The position numbers and the translations under genes are program-made. A DNA stretch of 64,000 bases from Amycolatopsis dendrobii (GTDB lineage Bacteria; Actinomycetota; Actinomycetes; Mycobacteriales; Pseudonocardiaceae): positions 495,576-559,575 of the forward strand of contig NZ_JACGZW010000006.1 of NCBI RefSeq assembly GCF_014145675.1. Reading direction: 5' to 3'. The notes beneath the pieces were generated by a model. It was not told where the DNA came from. It saw nothing but the letters and a program-made list of their open reading frames with translations, and ran no database searches. How positions within the stretch are numbered: the first letter of the stretch is position 1; every line of letters begins with the position of its first letter. Below, in pieces: positions 6,964 to 15,309 of this stretch.

Positions 6964-8355
6964 ATGACACAGACAGCCGCGGCGCGGCGGCCCATCGGCA
7001 GAACGACGCTGTATTTCTTCGGTGCCCTCGGCGGCATCCTGTTCGGTTACGACCTCGGCGTCATTTCCGGGGTGTTGCCGTTCATCGGGAAACTCTGGGG
7101 CCTGTCCGGCTGGGACAAAGGCGTCATCACCGCGAGCATTTCGATCGGTGCGATCGTCGGCGCCAGTTTTTCCTCCCGGCTCAACGAAAGGCTCGGCCGC
7201 CGCCGGACGATCATGGCGGCCGCGGTCGTCGTCATCATCGGCACGCTCGCGGCCACCTTTTCGCCGACGTTCGCGTTGCTGATCATTTCCCGGCTGGTGA
7301 TCGGCATCGGAATCGGGCTGTCGTCCTCGACAGTCCCGACGTACCTGTCGGAACTCGCCCCGGCCCGGCTGCGCGGGGCGATGGGCGCGCTGAACCAGAT
7401 CTTCATCGTGCTCGGCATCCTGATCGCGTTCCTGGTCAGCTACGGCCTCGGCACCTCGGGCAACTGGCGGCTGATGTTCGCCGGCGCGATCGTGCCCGCG
7501 GTGATCCTGCTGGCGGGACTGGTGTTCCTGCCCGAAACGCCGCGCTGGCTCGTCGCGAACGGCCAGGAGGAGCAGGCCCGCGCGGTCCTGCTCAGTTCGC
7601 ACGGCGGCGGCGTGAACGTCGACGAGGAGATCGGCACGATCCGCGAGGTGATCCGGCTCGACTCGGAATCGGCGAAGACCCGCTTCCGTGACCTGCTGAC
7701 GCCGACCGTGCGCCCGATGCTCGTGGTGGCCCTGCTGCTCGCGATCGGCCAGCAGTTCAGCGGCGTGAACGCGGTGAACGCGTACTTCCCGACGATGCTG
7801 ATCGGCCTCGGCTTCGCGACCCAGGCGGCGCTGCTGTCCGGCGTGCTGCTCGGCGTGACCAAGTTCCTGTTCACCGTGTGGGTCGTGTTCGTGGTCGACC
7901 GGTGGGGCCGCAAGCCGCTGCTGCTGATCGGCAACGTGCTGATGGTGATCACCCTGGTGGCGGCCGGGTTCATCGTGCTGGAGGTCCACGACACCGCGAC
8001 CAAGGGCATTCTGATGCTCGTCGCGATGGTGCTGTACCTGGTCGGCTACGAACTGGGCTGGGGCGCGGTCGTGTGGGTCATGATGGCCGAGGTGTTCCCG
8101 CTGAAGGTCCGCGCCGCGGGCATGGGCGTGAGCAGCGTCGTGCTGTGGGCCGCGACCGGCATCATCAGCGCCGTGTTCCCGATCATCTCCGATCCCGGCG
8201 CACTCGGCCTCGGCGGCTCGATGTTCCTGTTCGCGGGCATCAACGTGGTCCTGTTCTTCCTCACGAAGTGGCTCGTCCCGGAAACCAAGGGCCGGACGCT
8301 GGAGGAAATCGAACTCGACCTGCGCGGGCGGACGCATGCGAAGGCACGTGCCTGA
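6964..8355 (+). CDS. Sugar porter family MFS transporter (proton/sugar symporter)
   Basis: A 463-residue, 12-helix major facilitator of the sugar porter family. Diagnostic motifs are present: GGILFGYDLGVISG in helix 1, RLNERLGRRR between helices 2 and 3, PTYLSELAPARLRGAMGALNQ after helix 4, PETPRWL after helix 6, IGQQFSGVNAVNAYFP in helix 7, DRWGRKPLL, and VPETKGRTLEEIE at the C terminus. QQFSGVNA suggests a hexose or pentose substrate taken up with protons. The gene is monocistronic and ends at a textbook terminator shared with the convergent exporter permease gene. Confidence 0.95.
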   Translation: MTQTAAARRPIGRTTLYFFGALGGILFGYDLGVISGVLPFIGKLWGLSGWDKGVITASISIGAIVGASFSSRLNERLGRRRTIMAAAVVVIIGTLAATFSPTFALLIISRLVIGIGIGLSSSTVPTYLSELAPARLRGAMGALNQIFIVLGILIAFLVSYGLGTSGNWRLMFAGAIVPAVILLAGLVFLPETPRWLVANGQEEQARAVLLSSHGGGVNVDEEIGTIREVIRLDSESAKTRFRDLLTPTVRPMLVVALLLAIGQQFSGVNAVNAYFPTMLIGLGFATQAALLSGVLLGVTKFLFTVWVVFVVDRWGRKPLLLIGNVLMVITLVAAGFIVLEVHDTATKGILMLVAMVLYLVGYELGWGAVVWVMMAEVFPLKVRAAGMGVSSVVLWAATGIISAVFPIISDPGALGLGGSMFLFAGINVVLFFLTKWLVPETKGRTLEEIELDLRGRTHAKARA

Positions 8356-8373
8356 ATTTCCTCTCGGGGTGCG

Positions 8374-8415
8374 GCCGGGCGGCAGGGGATTTCCCTTGCC
8401 GCCCGGCTGTTTTTT
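8374..8415 (+). terminator. Rho-independent terminator
   Basis: A GC-rich stem of about 15 bp (GCCGGGCGGCAGGG against CCCTTGCCGCCCGGC) is followed by TGTTTTTT. It ends the sugar porter transcript; the U run reaches the stop codon of the convergent permease gene. Confidence 0.9.
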
Positions 8416-9214
8416 ACCGTCCCAGCAAGCGGTACCGCCGGGTGGCGAGCGGCAGGAAGACCGCGGTCAGCACCGCGGGCCAGCCCAGCGCGAGCAGCAC
8501 GGAATGCTCCGCCGCCCAGCCGTTCGCCGCCCACGCCGGATTGCCCGCCAGCTCGCGCACCGCGGAAGCCGTTGCGGTGAGCGGATTCCAGGTCGCGACC
8601 GCGCTCAGCCAGGCAGGCATGGTGTCGGGGGAAACGAAAACGCCGGACAGGAAGCCGACCGGCCACACCAGCACCTGCACCGAAACCGCCGATTCCGGGG
8701 TCTTCAGCAGCAGTCCGAGCCAGATCCCGATCCAGACAAAGGCGAACCGCAGCCACAGCAGCAACCCGACCGCGCCCAGCACGGACGCCTGCTGCGGACG
8801 CCATCCCAGCGCCAGCCCCGCTCCCATCATCACGACCAGCCCGGCGACCGCGCTGATCAAGTCGGCGAGACAGCGTCCGGTCAACACGGCCAGCCCGCCG
8901 ACCGGCATCGCGCGGATCCGCTCGGTGACGCCCTTCGCGGCGTCGGAAGTCACTGCGAGGACAGTGGATTCCAGCCCGAACAACATGGTCATCGCGAGCA
9001 TGCCGGGGATGAGGAAATCGATGTAGGCACCGTCCCGGATGGCCATCGCGCCGCCGAAAAGCTGACCGAACATCACCACGATCAGGACCGGGAACAGCAG
9101 CGTGACTGCGATCGAGACCGGACGTTGCTTCCAGTGCATCAGGATCCGCCGGGCCAGGACAGCCGTGTGCACCAGCCAGGACACGTTTCCGGATGCTGCG
9201 GCAGGGACGGTCAT
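8414..9214 (-). CDS. ABC-2 type exporter permease (DrrB-like)
   Basis: A 266-residue, six-helix membrane protein of the ABC-2 family. Features include the amphipathic start LARRILMHWKQRPVSIAVTLLFPVLIVVMFG, the conserved loop ERIRAMPVG, and FLSGVFVSPDTMPAWLSAVATWNPLTA near the C terminus, all typical of daunorubicin-resistance-type permeases. It should pair with the ATPase encoded just upstream; the genes overlap ATGA at 9211-9214. The pair probably exports a drug-like small molecule and is likely controlled by the divergent TetR protein. Confidence 0.93.
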   Translation of the reverse strand: MTVPAAASGNVSWLVHTAVLARRILMHWKQRPVSIAVTLLFPVLIVVMFGQLFGGAMAIRDGAYIDFLIPGMLAMTMLFGLESTVLAVTSDAAKGVTERIRAMPVGGLAVLTGRCLADLISAVAGLVVMMGAGLALGWRPQQASVLGAVGLLLWLRFAFVWIGIWLGLLLKTPESAVSVQVLVWPVGFLSGVFVSPDTMPAWLSAVATWNPLTATASAVRELAGNPAWAANGWAAEHSVLLALGWPAVLTAVFLPLATRRYRLLGR

Positions 9215-9999
9215 CGAGCCTCCCCCGCCGCCGCGGTCGCGTGCCCGGTCAGGTGCAGGAAGACCTCGTCGAGCGTCGGCTTCCGGACGACCGTCTCGAC
9301 CCGGTCCGGCCCGACCTTCGCCTTCAGCTCGTCCGGCGTGCCCGCGGCGACGACCCGGCCCGCGTCGAGGACCGCGATCCGGTCGGCGAGCTGATCCGCC
9401 TCCTCCAGGTACTGCGTGGTCAGCAGCACCGTGGTCCCGGTGCCGGCCAGCGCGCGGACGTCCGCCCAGACGTCGATGCGCGCGGCCGGGTCGAGTCCGG
9501 TCGTCGGCTCGTCGAGGAACAGCACCGCCGGGTTCAGCAGCAGCCCGGCGGCCAGGTCAAGCTTGCGCCGCATGCCGCCGGAGTAACCGGAGACGGACCG
9601 GCCCGCGGCTTCGGCGAGCCCGAACCGTTCCAGCAGTTCCGCCGCTCGGGCCCGGGCCGCCCGCGAGGGCAATCCGCCGAGCCTGCCGAACAGTTCGAGG
9701 TTCTGCCTGCCGGTCAGGATCTCGTCGACCGAGGCGTTCTGCCCGACCAGCCCGATCCGCCGCCGCACCTCGTCCGGCTCGGCGACCGCGTCGAAACCGG
9801 CCACCCGCACCTCGCCCGCGTCCGGACGCAGCAACGTGGTCAGGATCCGCACCGCGGTCGTCTTTCCCGCGCCGTTAGGCCCCAGCAGGCCGCACACCGT
9901 CCCCGGCTCCACCCGCAGGTCGAAGCCGTCCAGCGCGGCCCGTGCGCCGTACCGCTTCCGCACTCCGCGGGCCAGGAGGCCATCTACTCCGTATGCCAT
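9211..9999 (-). CDS. ABC exporter ATP-binding protein (DrrA-like)
   Basis: A 262-residue nucleotide-binding subunit, short for DrrA proteins. Walker A is GPNGAGKTT, the Q loop lies in GLVGQNASVDEILTGRQNL, the signature is YSGGMRRKLDLA, Walker B is AVLFLDEPTTGLDP and the switch region TTQYLEEAD. The DEILTGRQNL motif is typical of drug and antibiotic exporters of the DrrA group. The start codon lies inside one of two palindromic operators shared with the divergent TetR gene, so expression should be induced when the regulator binds its ligand. Confidence 0.95.
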   Translation of the reverse strand: MAYGVDGLLARGVRKRYGARAALDGFDLRVEPGTVCGLLGPNGAGKTTAVRILTTLLRPDAGEVRVAGFDAVAEPDEVRRRIGLVGQNASVDEILTGRQNLELFGRLGGLPSRAARARAAELLERFGLAEAAGRSVSGYSGGMRRKLDLAAGLLLNPAVLFLDEPTTGLDPAARIDVWADVRALAGTGTTVLLTTQYLEEADQLADRIAVLDAGRVVAAGTPDELKAKVGPDRVETVVRKPTLDEVFLHLTGHATAAAGEAR

Positions 10000-10006
10000 A
10001 CGAAGA
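9986..10006. promoter_or_regulatory. TetR operator copy 1 (imperfect)
   Basis: ACTCCGTA, a 5-base spacer, then TACGAAGA, overlapping the ABC ATPase start codon. It matches the perfect copy at 10020-10040 in left arm and spacer length; centres are 34 bp apart. Confidence 0.6.
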
Positions 10007-10019
10007 AGACTAGCATAAG

Positions 10020-10040
10020 ACTCCGTATTGCCTACGGAGT
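10020..10040. promoter_or_regulatory. TetR operator copy 2 (perfect)
   Basis: ACTCCGTA and TACGGAGT form a perfect 8-bp inverted repeat around a 5-base spacer, in the divergent promoter between the exporter operon and the TetR gene. It is the expected binding site for that regulator. Confidence 0.7.
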
Positions 10041-10060
10041 TAAGTTCCTATGCTGGTCAC

Positions 10061-10831
10061 GTGACGACTGACGGCAACCCCGGCGACCCCGCCGCGACGA
10101 TCGCGCTGCTGTGGGGCACCCGCCAGCTGCCGCGGCGCGGCCCGAAGCACGGGCTGACCCCGGCCCGGATCGTCGACGCGGCGGTCGAGGTCGCGGACAC
10201 CGAACAGGACCTGGCGACGCTGTCGATGCGCCGGGTCGCCGAATCGCTGGGCGTCGGGACGATGTCGCTCTACACCTACGTTTCGTCGCGCGCGGAACTG
10301 GTCGAAGCGATGGTCGACGCGGTGTACGGCGAGGCAGTAGCCGAACTGTCCGAAATAGACGCCGACGACTGGCGCGACGGCCTCCGCCGCGTCGCCGCCG
10401 TCAACTGGGCGATGCACCTGCGGCATCCATGGCTGCTGCAAGTCTTCACCGGCCGTCCGACGCTTGGCCCGAACGCGATCGCGAAGTACGACCTGGAACT
10501 GGCGGTCATCGACGGCATCGGCCTGTCCGACGTCGAAATGGACTCGACGATCACCCTGGTGACCACCCACGTCGAAGGCCTGGCGCGGCGCAAGGTCGAG
10601 GCCGCGCGCGTCGTGCGGCAAACCGGGATGACCGACCAGCAATGGTGGGCCGCGACCGCACCCGCACTGGCGGAGGTCTACGAACCGCGACGCTTCCCGG
10701 TCGCGGATCGAGTCGGCGCGGCCGCCGGGCAAACGCACCAGGCTCCGTACAGCCTCGACCACGAGTACGCGTTCGGGCTGGACCGCCTGATCGAAGGCAT
10801 CGCCGCACTCGTCAACCGCTCCGCTGAGTAG
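10061..10831 (+). CDS. TetR family regulator (TetR_C tetracyclin-repressor-like)
   Basis: A 256-residue TetR protein of the subgroup with a long N-terminal arm before the helix-turn-helix (TPARIVDAAVEVADTEQDLATLSMRRVAESLGVGTMSLYTYVSSRAELVEAM). Its ligand domain contains HLRHPWLLQVFTGRPTLGPNAI, typical of regulators beside DrrAB exporters. The GTG at 10061 was chosen because TATGCT ends 6 bases before it, suggesting a leaderless message, and the longer frame would begin inside the operator. It overlaps the convergent EamA gene by 20 bases. A second regulator of this subgroup lies at 37017-37799. Confidence 0.9.
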   Translation: MTTDGNPGDPAATIALLWGTRQLPRRGPKHGLTPARIVDAAVEVADTEQDLATLSMRRVAESLGVGTMSLYTYVSSRAELVEAMVDAVYGEAVAELSEIDADDWRDGLRRVAAVNWAMHLRHPWLLQVFTGRPTLGPNAIAKYDLELAVIDGIGLSDVEMDSTITLVTTHVEGLARRKVEAARVVRQTGMTDQQWWAATAPALAEVYEPRRFPVADRVGAAAGQTHQAPYSLDHEYAFGLDRLIEGIAALVNRSAE

Positions 10832-11657
10832 CGTCCTTCCGCCCCAACACCGCCCCGGCGCTCGCGAGGCCCACACACGCCAGCGCCACCCACTGCAGCG
10901 CGCGCAAATGCTCGCCGAGGACCAGCACCCCGGCCAGCCCCGCACTCGCTGGCTCAAGGCTGGCCAGCACCCCGACCGTCCGGGCAGGCAGCCGTCGCAA
11001 AGCCGCCAGCTCCAAGGAATACGGCACCACCGCCGACAACGCGGCCACCACTACGCCGGCCAGCAACACCCGAGGCGTCGCCAGCCGGGTGCCCTGGTCG
11101 ATGACGCCCAGGGGCACCGAAAGCACGGCAGCCCAAGCCAACGCCAGCGCAAGCGGGCCTCCTCCCGCGCTCTTGGCACCGGCGCGTTTGCTGAGCAGGA
11201 AGTAACCGGCCATGCAAGCGCCGGACGCTAATGCGAGAGCCACGCCGCCGAGCGGAAAGCTGACGTCGCGCGGGGCGTAGAACAGCCACACCCCGCCTCC
11301 GGCCAAGACAGCACAGGCCACGTCGCGGAGACGGTGCGAACTGAACAACGCCAACGAAATCGGCCCCAGCAGCTGCAATGCACTCGCCAGCCCCAACGGC
11401 AGGAAGGTCAACGCGGGATAGATCAAATTCATCCCCGCGATGGCGGCGCCGAAGCCGAGGACCACCCTTCTTTCCGCCCAGCTGCGCGGAACCGCGGGCC
11501 GGTACAGCACCAGCAGGACCGCGGCAGCCAGGCCGAGCCGCAACGCCACCACGCCGGACGCGCCGACGTCCTCGGAAAGCTGTTTCCCGAACGCCTGCCC
11601 GAATTGGACGCTCAGCACGCTCCCCACCATCAGCGCGGGCGCAGGCAGATCCCTCAT
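10812..11657 (-). CDS. EamA/DMT family exporter
   Basis: A 281-residue membrane protein with about ten helices in two EamA repeats, as in RhtA-type amino-acid or metabolite exporters. The second repeat ends SLEPASAGLAGVLVLGEHLRALQWVALACVGLASAGAVL, the family signature. The ATG at 11657 follows GGAGAC and was preferred to a longer frame without a ribosome binding site. It is divergent from a LysR gene only 73 bases away, which probably controls it. Its 3' end overlaps the TetR gene on the other strand. Confidence 0.88.
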   Translation of the reverse strand: MRDLPAPALMVGSVLSVQFGQAFGKQLSEDVGASGVVALRLGLAAAVLLVLYRPAVPRSWAERRVVLGFGAAIAGMNLIYPALTFLPLGLASALQLLGPISLALFSSHRLRDVACAVLAGGGVWLFYAPRDVSFPLGGVALALASGACMAGYFLLSKRAGAKSAGGGPLALALAWAAVLSVPLGVIDQGTRLATPRVLLAGVVVAALSAVVPYSLELAALRRLPARTVGVLASLEPASAGLAGVLVLGEHLRALQWVALACVGLASAGAVLGRKDATQRSG

Positions 11658-11730
11658 GTCTCCAGGTTCGCCGCTGAAAGCGTGCACGTCTAACGAATCT
11701 TTCCGCACGAAACCGTTTAGCCTGGACTAC

Positions 11731-12636
11731 ATGATTGACCACCGGTTGCACGTCCTGCGAACCCTCGCCGAGTACGGCACGGTGACCGCGACCGCCGCCG
11801 CGCTGCACCTGACCCCCTCCGCCGTTTCGCAGCAATTACGTTTGCTGGCGCGGGATTTGGAGGTGGAACTGCTCGCGCCGCAAGGCCGTCGAGTGCAGTT
11901 GACTCCCGCCGCACGCATCGTGCTCCGACACGCCGACGCGCTGCGGCTGCAATGGGAAGCGGCCCGCGCGGAACTCGCCGCAGAGGGCGCTGAGCTCCGC
12001 GGAACGCTGCGCCTGTGCGGCGTCTCCTCCGCGCTAGCGACTCTCGCCGCCCCCGCTGTCGCCAGCCTGCGCGAGACGCATCCGTTGGCAGAAATACAAA
12101 TCACCGAAGAGGAAAGTGCCGACTGCTACCGTCTTCTGCTCGCCGACGAGGCCGACATCGCCCTCGTGCTGCCCGGCCCAGAGGCACCGCCAGTCACCGA
12201 TTCCCGCTTCGAACAGGCTTCGTTGACGACCGACCGCCAAGACCTGCTTGTCGCCGCAACCCACCCCTTGGCCCGCCACAAGGGAATCGAACTCGCCGAG
12301 GCGGCCGATCAACCGTGGATCGTCAAGAAACACAACAACGACACCTATCCATTGGTGACCGCAGCATGCGCCGCCGCCGGGTTCACGCCGCGGATCGGGC
12401 ACGAAGTCAAGGAATGGTACGCAGTCTCAGCGCTCGTCGCGGAAGGCCTCGGCGTGTGCCTGGTGCCGAGGATCGTGCCGCTGCCCGAGCACGCGGTTAT
12501 GCGGATTCCGTTGCTGGGAAAGTCTATTCCTACTCGCCAATTGCTGACCGCCGTGCGCCGGGGCAGCAGCGGACACCCTCTGATCAGTGCAGGTCTTGCC
12601 GCACTCCGCGACAAAGCCAGCGCTATCAGCGGCTGA
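11731..12636 (+). CDS. LysR family transcriptional regulator
   Basis: A 301-residue LysR protein. The N-terminal winged helix reads HRLHVLRTLAEYGTVTATAAALHLTPSAVSQQLRLLARDLEVELL, and the rest is a periplasmic-binding-protein-like effector domain. TAGCCT ends 7 bases before the ATG and no ribosome binding site is seen, so a leaderless message is likely. Divergent orientation to the EamA exporter is the classical arrangement for LysR control of export, as with ArgP or LysG, although no effector can be assigned. Its 3' end overlaps the convergent TetR gene by 11 bases. Confidence 0.92.
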   Translation: MIDHRLHVLRTLAEYGTVTATAAALHLTPSAVSQQLRLLARDLEVELLAPQGRRVQLTPAARIVLRHADALRLQWEAARAELAAEGAELRGTLRLCGVSSALATLAAPAVASLRETHPLAEIQITEEESADCYRLLLADEADIALVLPGPEAPPVTDSRFEQASLTTDRQDLLVAATHPLARHKGIELAEAADQPWIVKKHNNDTYPLVTAACAAAGFTPRIGHEVKEWYAVSALVAEGLGVCLVPRIVPLPEHAVMRIPLLGKSIPTRQLLTAVRRGSSGHPLISAGLAALRDKASAISG

Positions 12637-13291
12637 CCCCGGGTATCAGCGCCTCGATCTGCGCGAGGTGGCCGGCGAGGATTTCTTCGAACGCAGCGCG
12701 TCGATCCGCTCCGAGCGGACGGACGTCGCGGGCGAAGAAAGCCAAGGCAGGAAAGCGTTCCGGATCGGCCCCGAGCACCGCGACGCGGAACTGCTCCAGT
12801 CCCTGCTCGTACTCCTCGGCGGTGATGCTGCTGATGCCCGCCTCGGCGGCGATCAGCGCGGCGACGAGGAGCACGATGCGGTGGTAGCGCACCGGAATTT
12901 GCTCGTCCGGCAGACCGGACGCGCGCAGCGCCTGCAGCAATTCCTCCATGACCAAACGAGATCCGGTGCCGCCGGACGCGTAGCGCCCCCACACCGTGGC
13001 GAGCTGGGGCTGCTCGCCGAAGGCCTCGTGCAGGCGCAGGGCCAACGCGGTGATGCGCTGCTTCCAGGCGCCTTCCGGACGGTAACCGTCCATGGCGGCC
13101 AGCAGGATCCGGTCGGCGACGGCACGCAGCAGTTCGGTCTTGTTGCGGAAGTGCCGGTAAAGGCTGGACGGGTCGGTCCCGAGCGCCGCGGCGAGCTTGC
13201 GCACGCTGAACGACTCGGCGTCGCTCGTGCGCAGCAGGTCTTCCGCCGTGTCCAGGATTTCGTCGGTCGACCATCGCCTGCGACCAGTCAT
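12626..13291 (-). CDS. TetR family transcriptional regulator
   Basis: A 221-residue TetR protein with helix-turn-helix STDEILDTAEDLLRTSDAESFSVRKLAAALGTDPSSLYRHFRNKTELLRAVAD. The ATG at 13291 follows GGAAGGGG; an upstream in-frame GTG/ATG extension would run through the operator palindromes and was rejected. It is divergent from an HSL-family esterase with a 95-base gap filled by nested palindromes, so it very probably represses that esterase and itself. Confidence 0.9.
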   Translation of the reverse strand: MTGRRRWSTDEILDTAEDLLRTSDAESFSVRKLAAALGTDPSSLYRHFRNKTELLRAVADRILLAAMDGYRPEGAWKQRITALALRLHEAFGEQPQLATVWGRYASGGTGSRLVMEELLQALRASGLPDEQIPVRYHRIVLLVAALIAAEAGISSITAEEYEQGLEQFRVAVLGADPERFPALAFFARDVRPLGADRRAAFEEILAGHLAQIEALIPGVSR

Positions 13292-13313
13292 CGCACCCCT
13301 TCCGTCCGGACCA

Positions 13314-13326
13314 GCATAACTTATGC
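13314..13326. promoter_or_regulatory. Palindrome in TetR/esterase promoter (left)
   Basis: GCATAACTTATGC is a perfect 6-bp-arm palindrome. Its TTATGC half recurs in the longer palindrome to the right, as expected for two sites of one regulator. Confidence 0.5.
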
Positions 13327-13334
13327 ACTTGGCA

Positions 13335-13353
13335 ATGCACACAGTGTGTGCAT
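13335..13353. promoter_or_regulatory. Palindrome in TetR/esterase promoter (right)
   Basis: ATGCACACAGTGTGTGCAT is a perfect inverted repeat with 9-bp arms around one base. It is the most likely operator for the TetR regulator and sits just upstream of the esterase ribosome binding site. Confidence 0.6.
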
Positions 13354-13386
13354 AATGAGGACAAGTTACTGGGGAAAGAAGGAACC

Positions 13387-14325
13387 ATGAGCGAACCCGC
13401 TGCTCCGACGAGGCCGCCGGAGCCGGACTTCTCGACGATCACGCCCGCCGGACTGCTCGCCTACCGCGAGGCGGAGAACCGTTTCCGGGCCTCCAGCGCG
13501 GCGTACCCGATCATCGGAGAGCCGACCCCTGACGCCGTGCTCGAATGGCGAGAGATCACGCTGCCCAGCCGCGAGCTCCCAGTCCGGGTCTACCGGCCGA
13601 GGTCGGAAGCCGTGCTGCCGTTGGTGATCCATGTCCACGGAGGCGGCTTCGTAGGCACAGCAGCGCAGTGCGATTGGACCAACAGCCACCTCGCCGCACG
13701 GCTGCCAGCCGTCGTCGTCTCCGTCGAACACCGCCTCCTCGCCCCCGACAGCGCCCTAGCGAACGCCGCTGCCGACGGCTGGGACGTGCTCGAAAACGTG
13801 GTGCGGCAAGCCTCGGCGTGGGGCATCGACCCGACGCGCGTGGCCATCTTCGGCGAAAGCTGCGGTGCGCTGATCAGCGCACTGACCGCCGTCCGCGCCA
13901 AGAAGACTGGCCTGAAGCTCAGGGCACAAGTGCTGGTCAACCCAGTCGCCGACGTAACCGAGACGATGTTCGAATACCCGTCCATCACCGAATACGCCTA
14001 CAGCCCGTCCCGAGCACTGCCTCTGCTGCAACTCTTCCAACGGCTCGCCGTCCCACCGGGAGCCGATGCCAGGTCCGTCTCGCCGCTGCACGCCACCAAC
14101 CTGCATGGCCTCGCCCCCGCACTAGTGGTGGTACCCACTCAGGACGCCGTCGCCGACCACGGCCGCCGCTACGCCGAACGGCTGCGCGAGGGCGGAACCT
14201 CCGTGCAGCTCACCGAATACCCGGGCGCGAAGCACGCATTCCTCACCCTGCCCGGCTTGGAGCCGCAGGCCAAAGCCGCCCAGGCGGAAATCCTCGCGTT
14301 CCTCCACGCGGCTCTGGCGAAATGA
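13387..14325 (+). CDS. HSL-family alpha/beta hydrolase (acetyl-esterase-like)
   Basis: A 312-residue esterase of the hormone-sensitive-lipase family. The oxyanion motif HGGGF is at residues 84-88 and the nucleophile elbow GESCG carries Ser158 (GDSAG is the commoner form). The catalytic Asp and His should lie in VVVPTQDAVADHG and GAKHAF. There is no signal peptide. The ATG follows GAAGGA. The divergent TetR and the palindromes between them indicate ligand-induced expression. The substrate is unknown; small acyl esters are typical for the family. Confidence 0.93.
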   Translation: MSEPAAPTRPPEPDFSTITPAGLLAYREAENRFRASSAAYPIIGEPTPDAVLEWREITLPSRELPVRVYRPRSEAVLPLVIHVHGGGFVGTAAQCDWTNSHLAARLPAVVVSVEHRLLAPDSALANAAADGWDVLENVVRQASAWGIDPTRVAIFGESCGALISALTAVRAKKTGLKLRAQVLVNPVADVTETMFEYPSITEYAYSPSRALPLLQLFQRLAVPPGADARSVSPLHATNLHGLAPALVVVPTQDAVADHGRRYAERLREGGTSVQLTEYPGAKHAFLTLPGLEPQAKAAQAEILAFLHAALAK

Positions 14326-14422
14326 CGGAGGAATCCGTGTCGGAACCGGATTTGTCCGGCAGGCATTCTCGCGGTCGCTTTACCGTGGACAGCAACCCGC
14401 GTAACCCATGGAGGACAACACA

Positions 14423-15187
14423 ATGCAGCACATCGGCATCATCGGCGTAGGCGAAATCGGCAAAGCCCTGGTCGAAGGCCTACGCCTCGATGGCAGTGCG
14501 TCGCCAGAAATCTTCCTCTCCCCGCGGGGAGCCCACGTCGCCGCCGAACTGTCCGAACGCTTCGAGGGCGTCCACGTGTGCGCCGACAACCAGGAGGTCG
14601 TGGACCGGGCAGACTTGGTGATCATCGCCGTACGCCGCCAAGACCACCACGATGCACTCGACGGCCTAACGGTGGCCGACGACAAGACCGTGCTCAGCTT
14701 GATGGCCGGCGTCGCCATCGACGCCTTGCGCCGCACCCTCGACACCAACGCCCCGATCGTCCGCGCCATCCCACTGCCCGCCGTACGCGAGCGGCGCTCC
14801 GTCACCGTGACCGCACCTCCGCACCCAGCGGTGGACGCGCTCTTCGACCAACTGGGCGGCTCGTTGCCGGTCGCCGACGAGGACGCCTTCAACGTCTTCT
14901 CCGCACTGACCGGGACCCTCACCGCTCACTACGCCTACCTCGCGACGCTTACCTCATGGGCCGCCAACCACGGCATCACCACCGACGTCGCCGAACGGTA
15001 CGTCCGCGGCCTCTTCCAGAACGTCGGCCGCGCACTGAATGACGAAAGCCGCTCCCTGGATCAGCTTGCCGCCGACCACGAAACCCCGAAGGGAAACAAT
15101 GAACGAATCCGCACCACGTGGTTCGATCCCGCCAATGCCGCCGCACTCACGCAAGCCCTGGACGGTCTGCTCGCCGATCTGAAGTAG
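14423..15187 (+). CDS. Pyrroline-5-carboxylate-reductase-like NAD(P)-binding protein
   Basis: A 254-residue protein of the ProC/F420-reductase-like fold. The nucleotide-binding motif GIIGVGEIGKAL is at the very N terminus, followed by SPRG at the end of beta-2, where an Arg suggests NADPH. The later region (VVDRADLVIIAVRRQDH, VRAIPLPAVRE) follows P5C reductase but the C-terminal domain is divergent, so true proline synthesis is doubtful. The ATG at 14423 sits 8 bases after GGAGG; an upstream ATG at 14408 has no ribosome binding site. It lies in tandem after the esterase. Confidence 0.8.
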   Translation: MQHIGIIGVGEIGKALVEGLRLDGSASPEIFLSPRGAHVAAELSERFEGVHVCADNQEVVDRADLVIIAVRRQDHHDALDGLTVADDKTVLSLMAGVAIDALRRTLDTNAPIVRAIPLPAVRERRSVTVTAPPHPAVDALFDQLGGSLPVADEDAFNVFSALTGTLTAHYAYLATLTSWAANHGITTDVAERYVRGLFQNVGRALNDESRSLDQLAADHETPKGNNERIRTTWFDPANAAALTQALDGLLADLK

Positions 15188-15309
15188 CAAGGGAGGATCT
15201 GCCAGTACCGGTATCACCAGGGTCTCCCTGAGGTCCAGGAAGCCTGTCAACCTTGTTCGAGTCGGCTCCCAGCCGCGTACGGCTTCCACGACAAAAGGAC
15301 CGAAGACCA

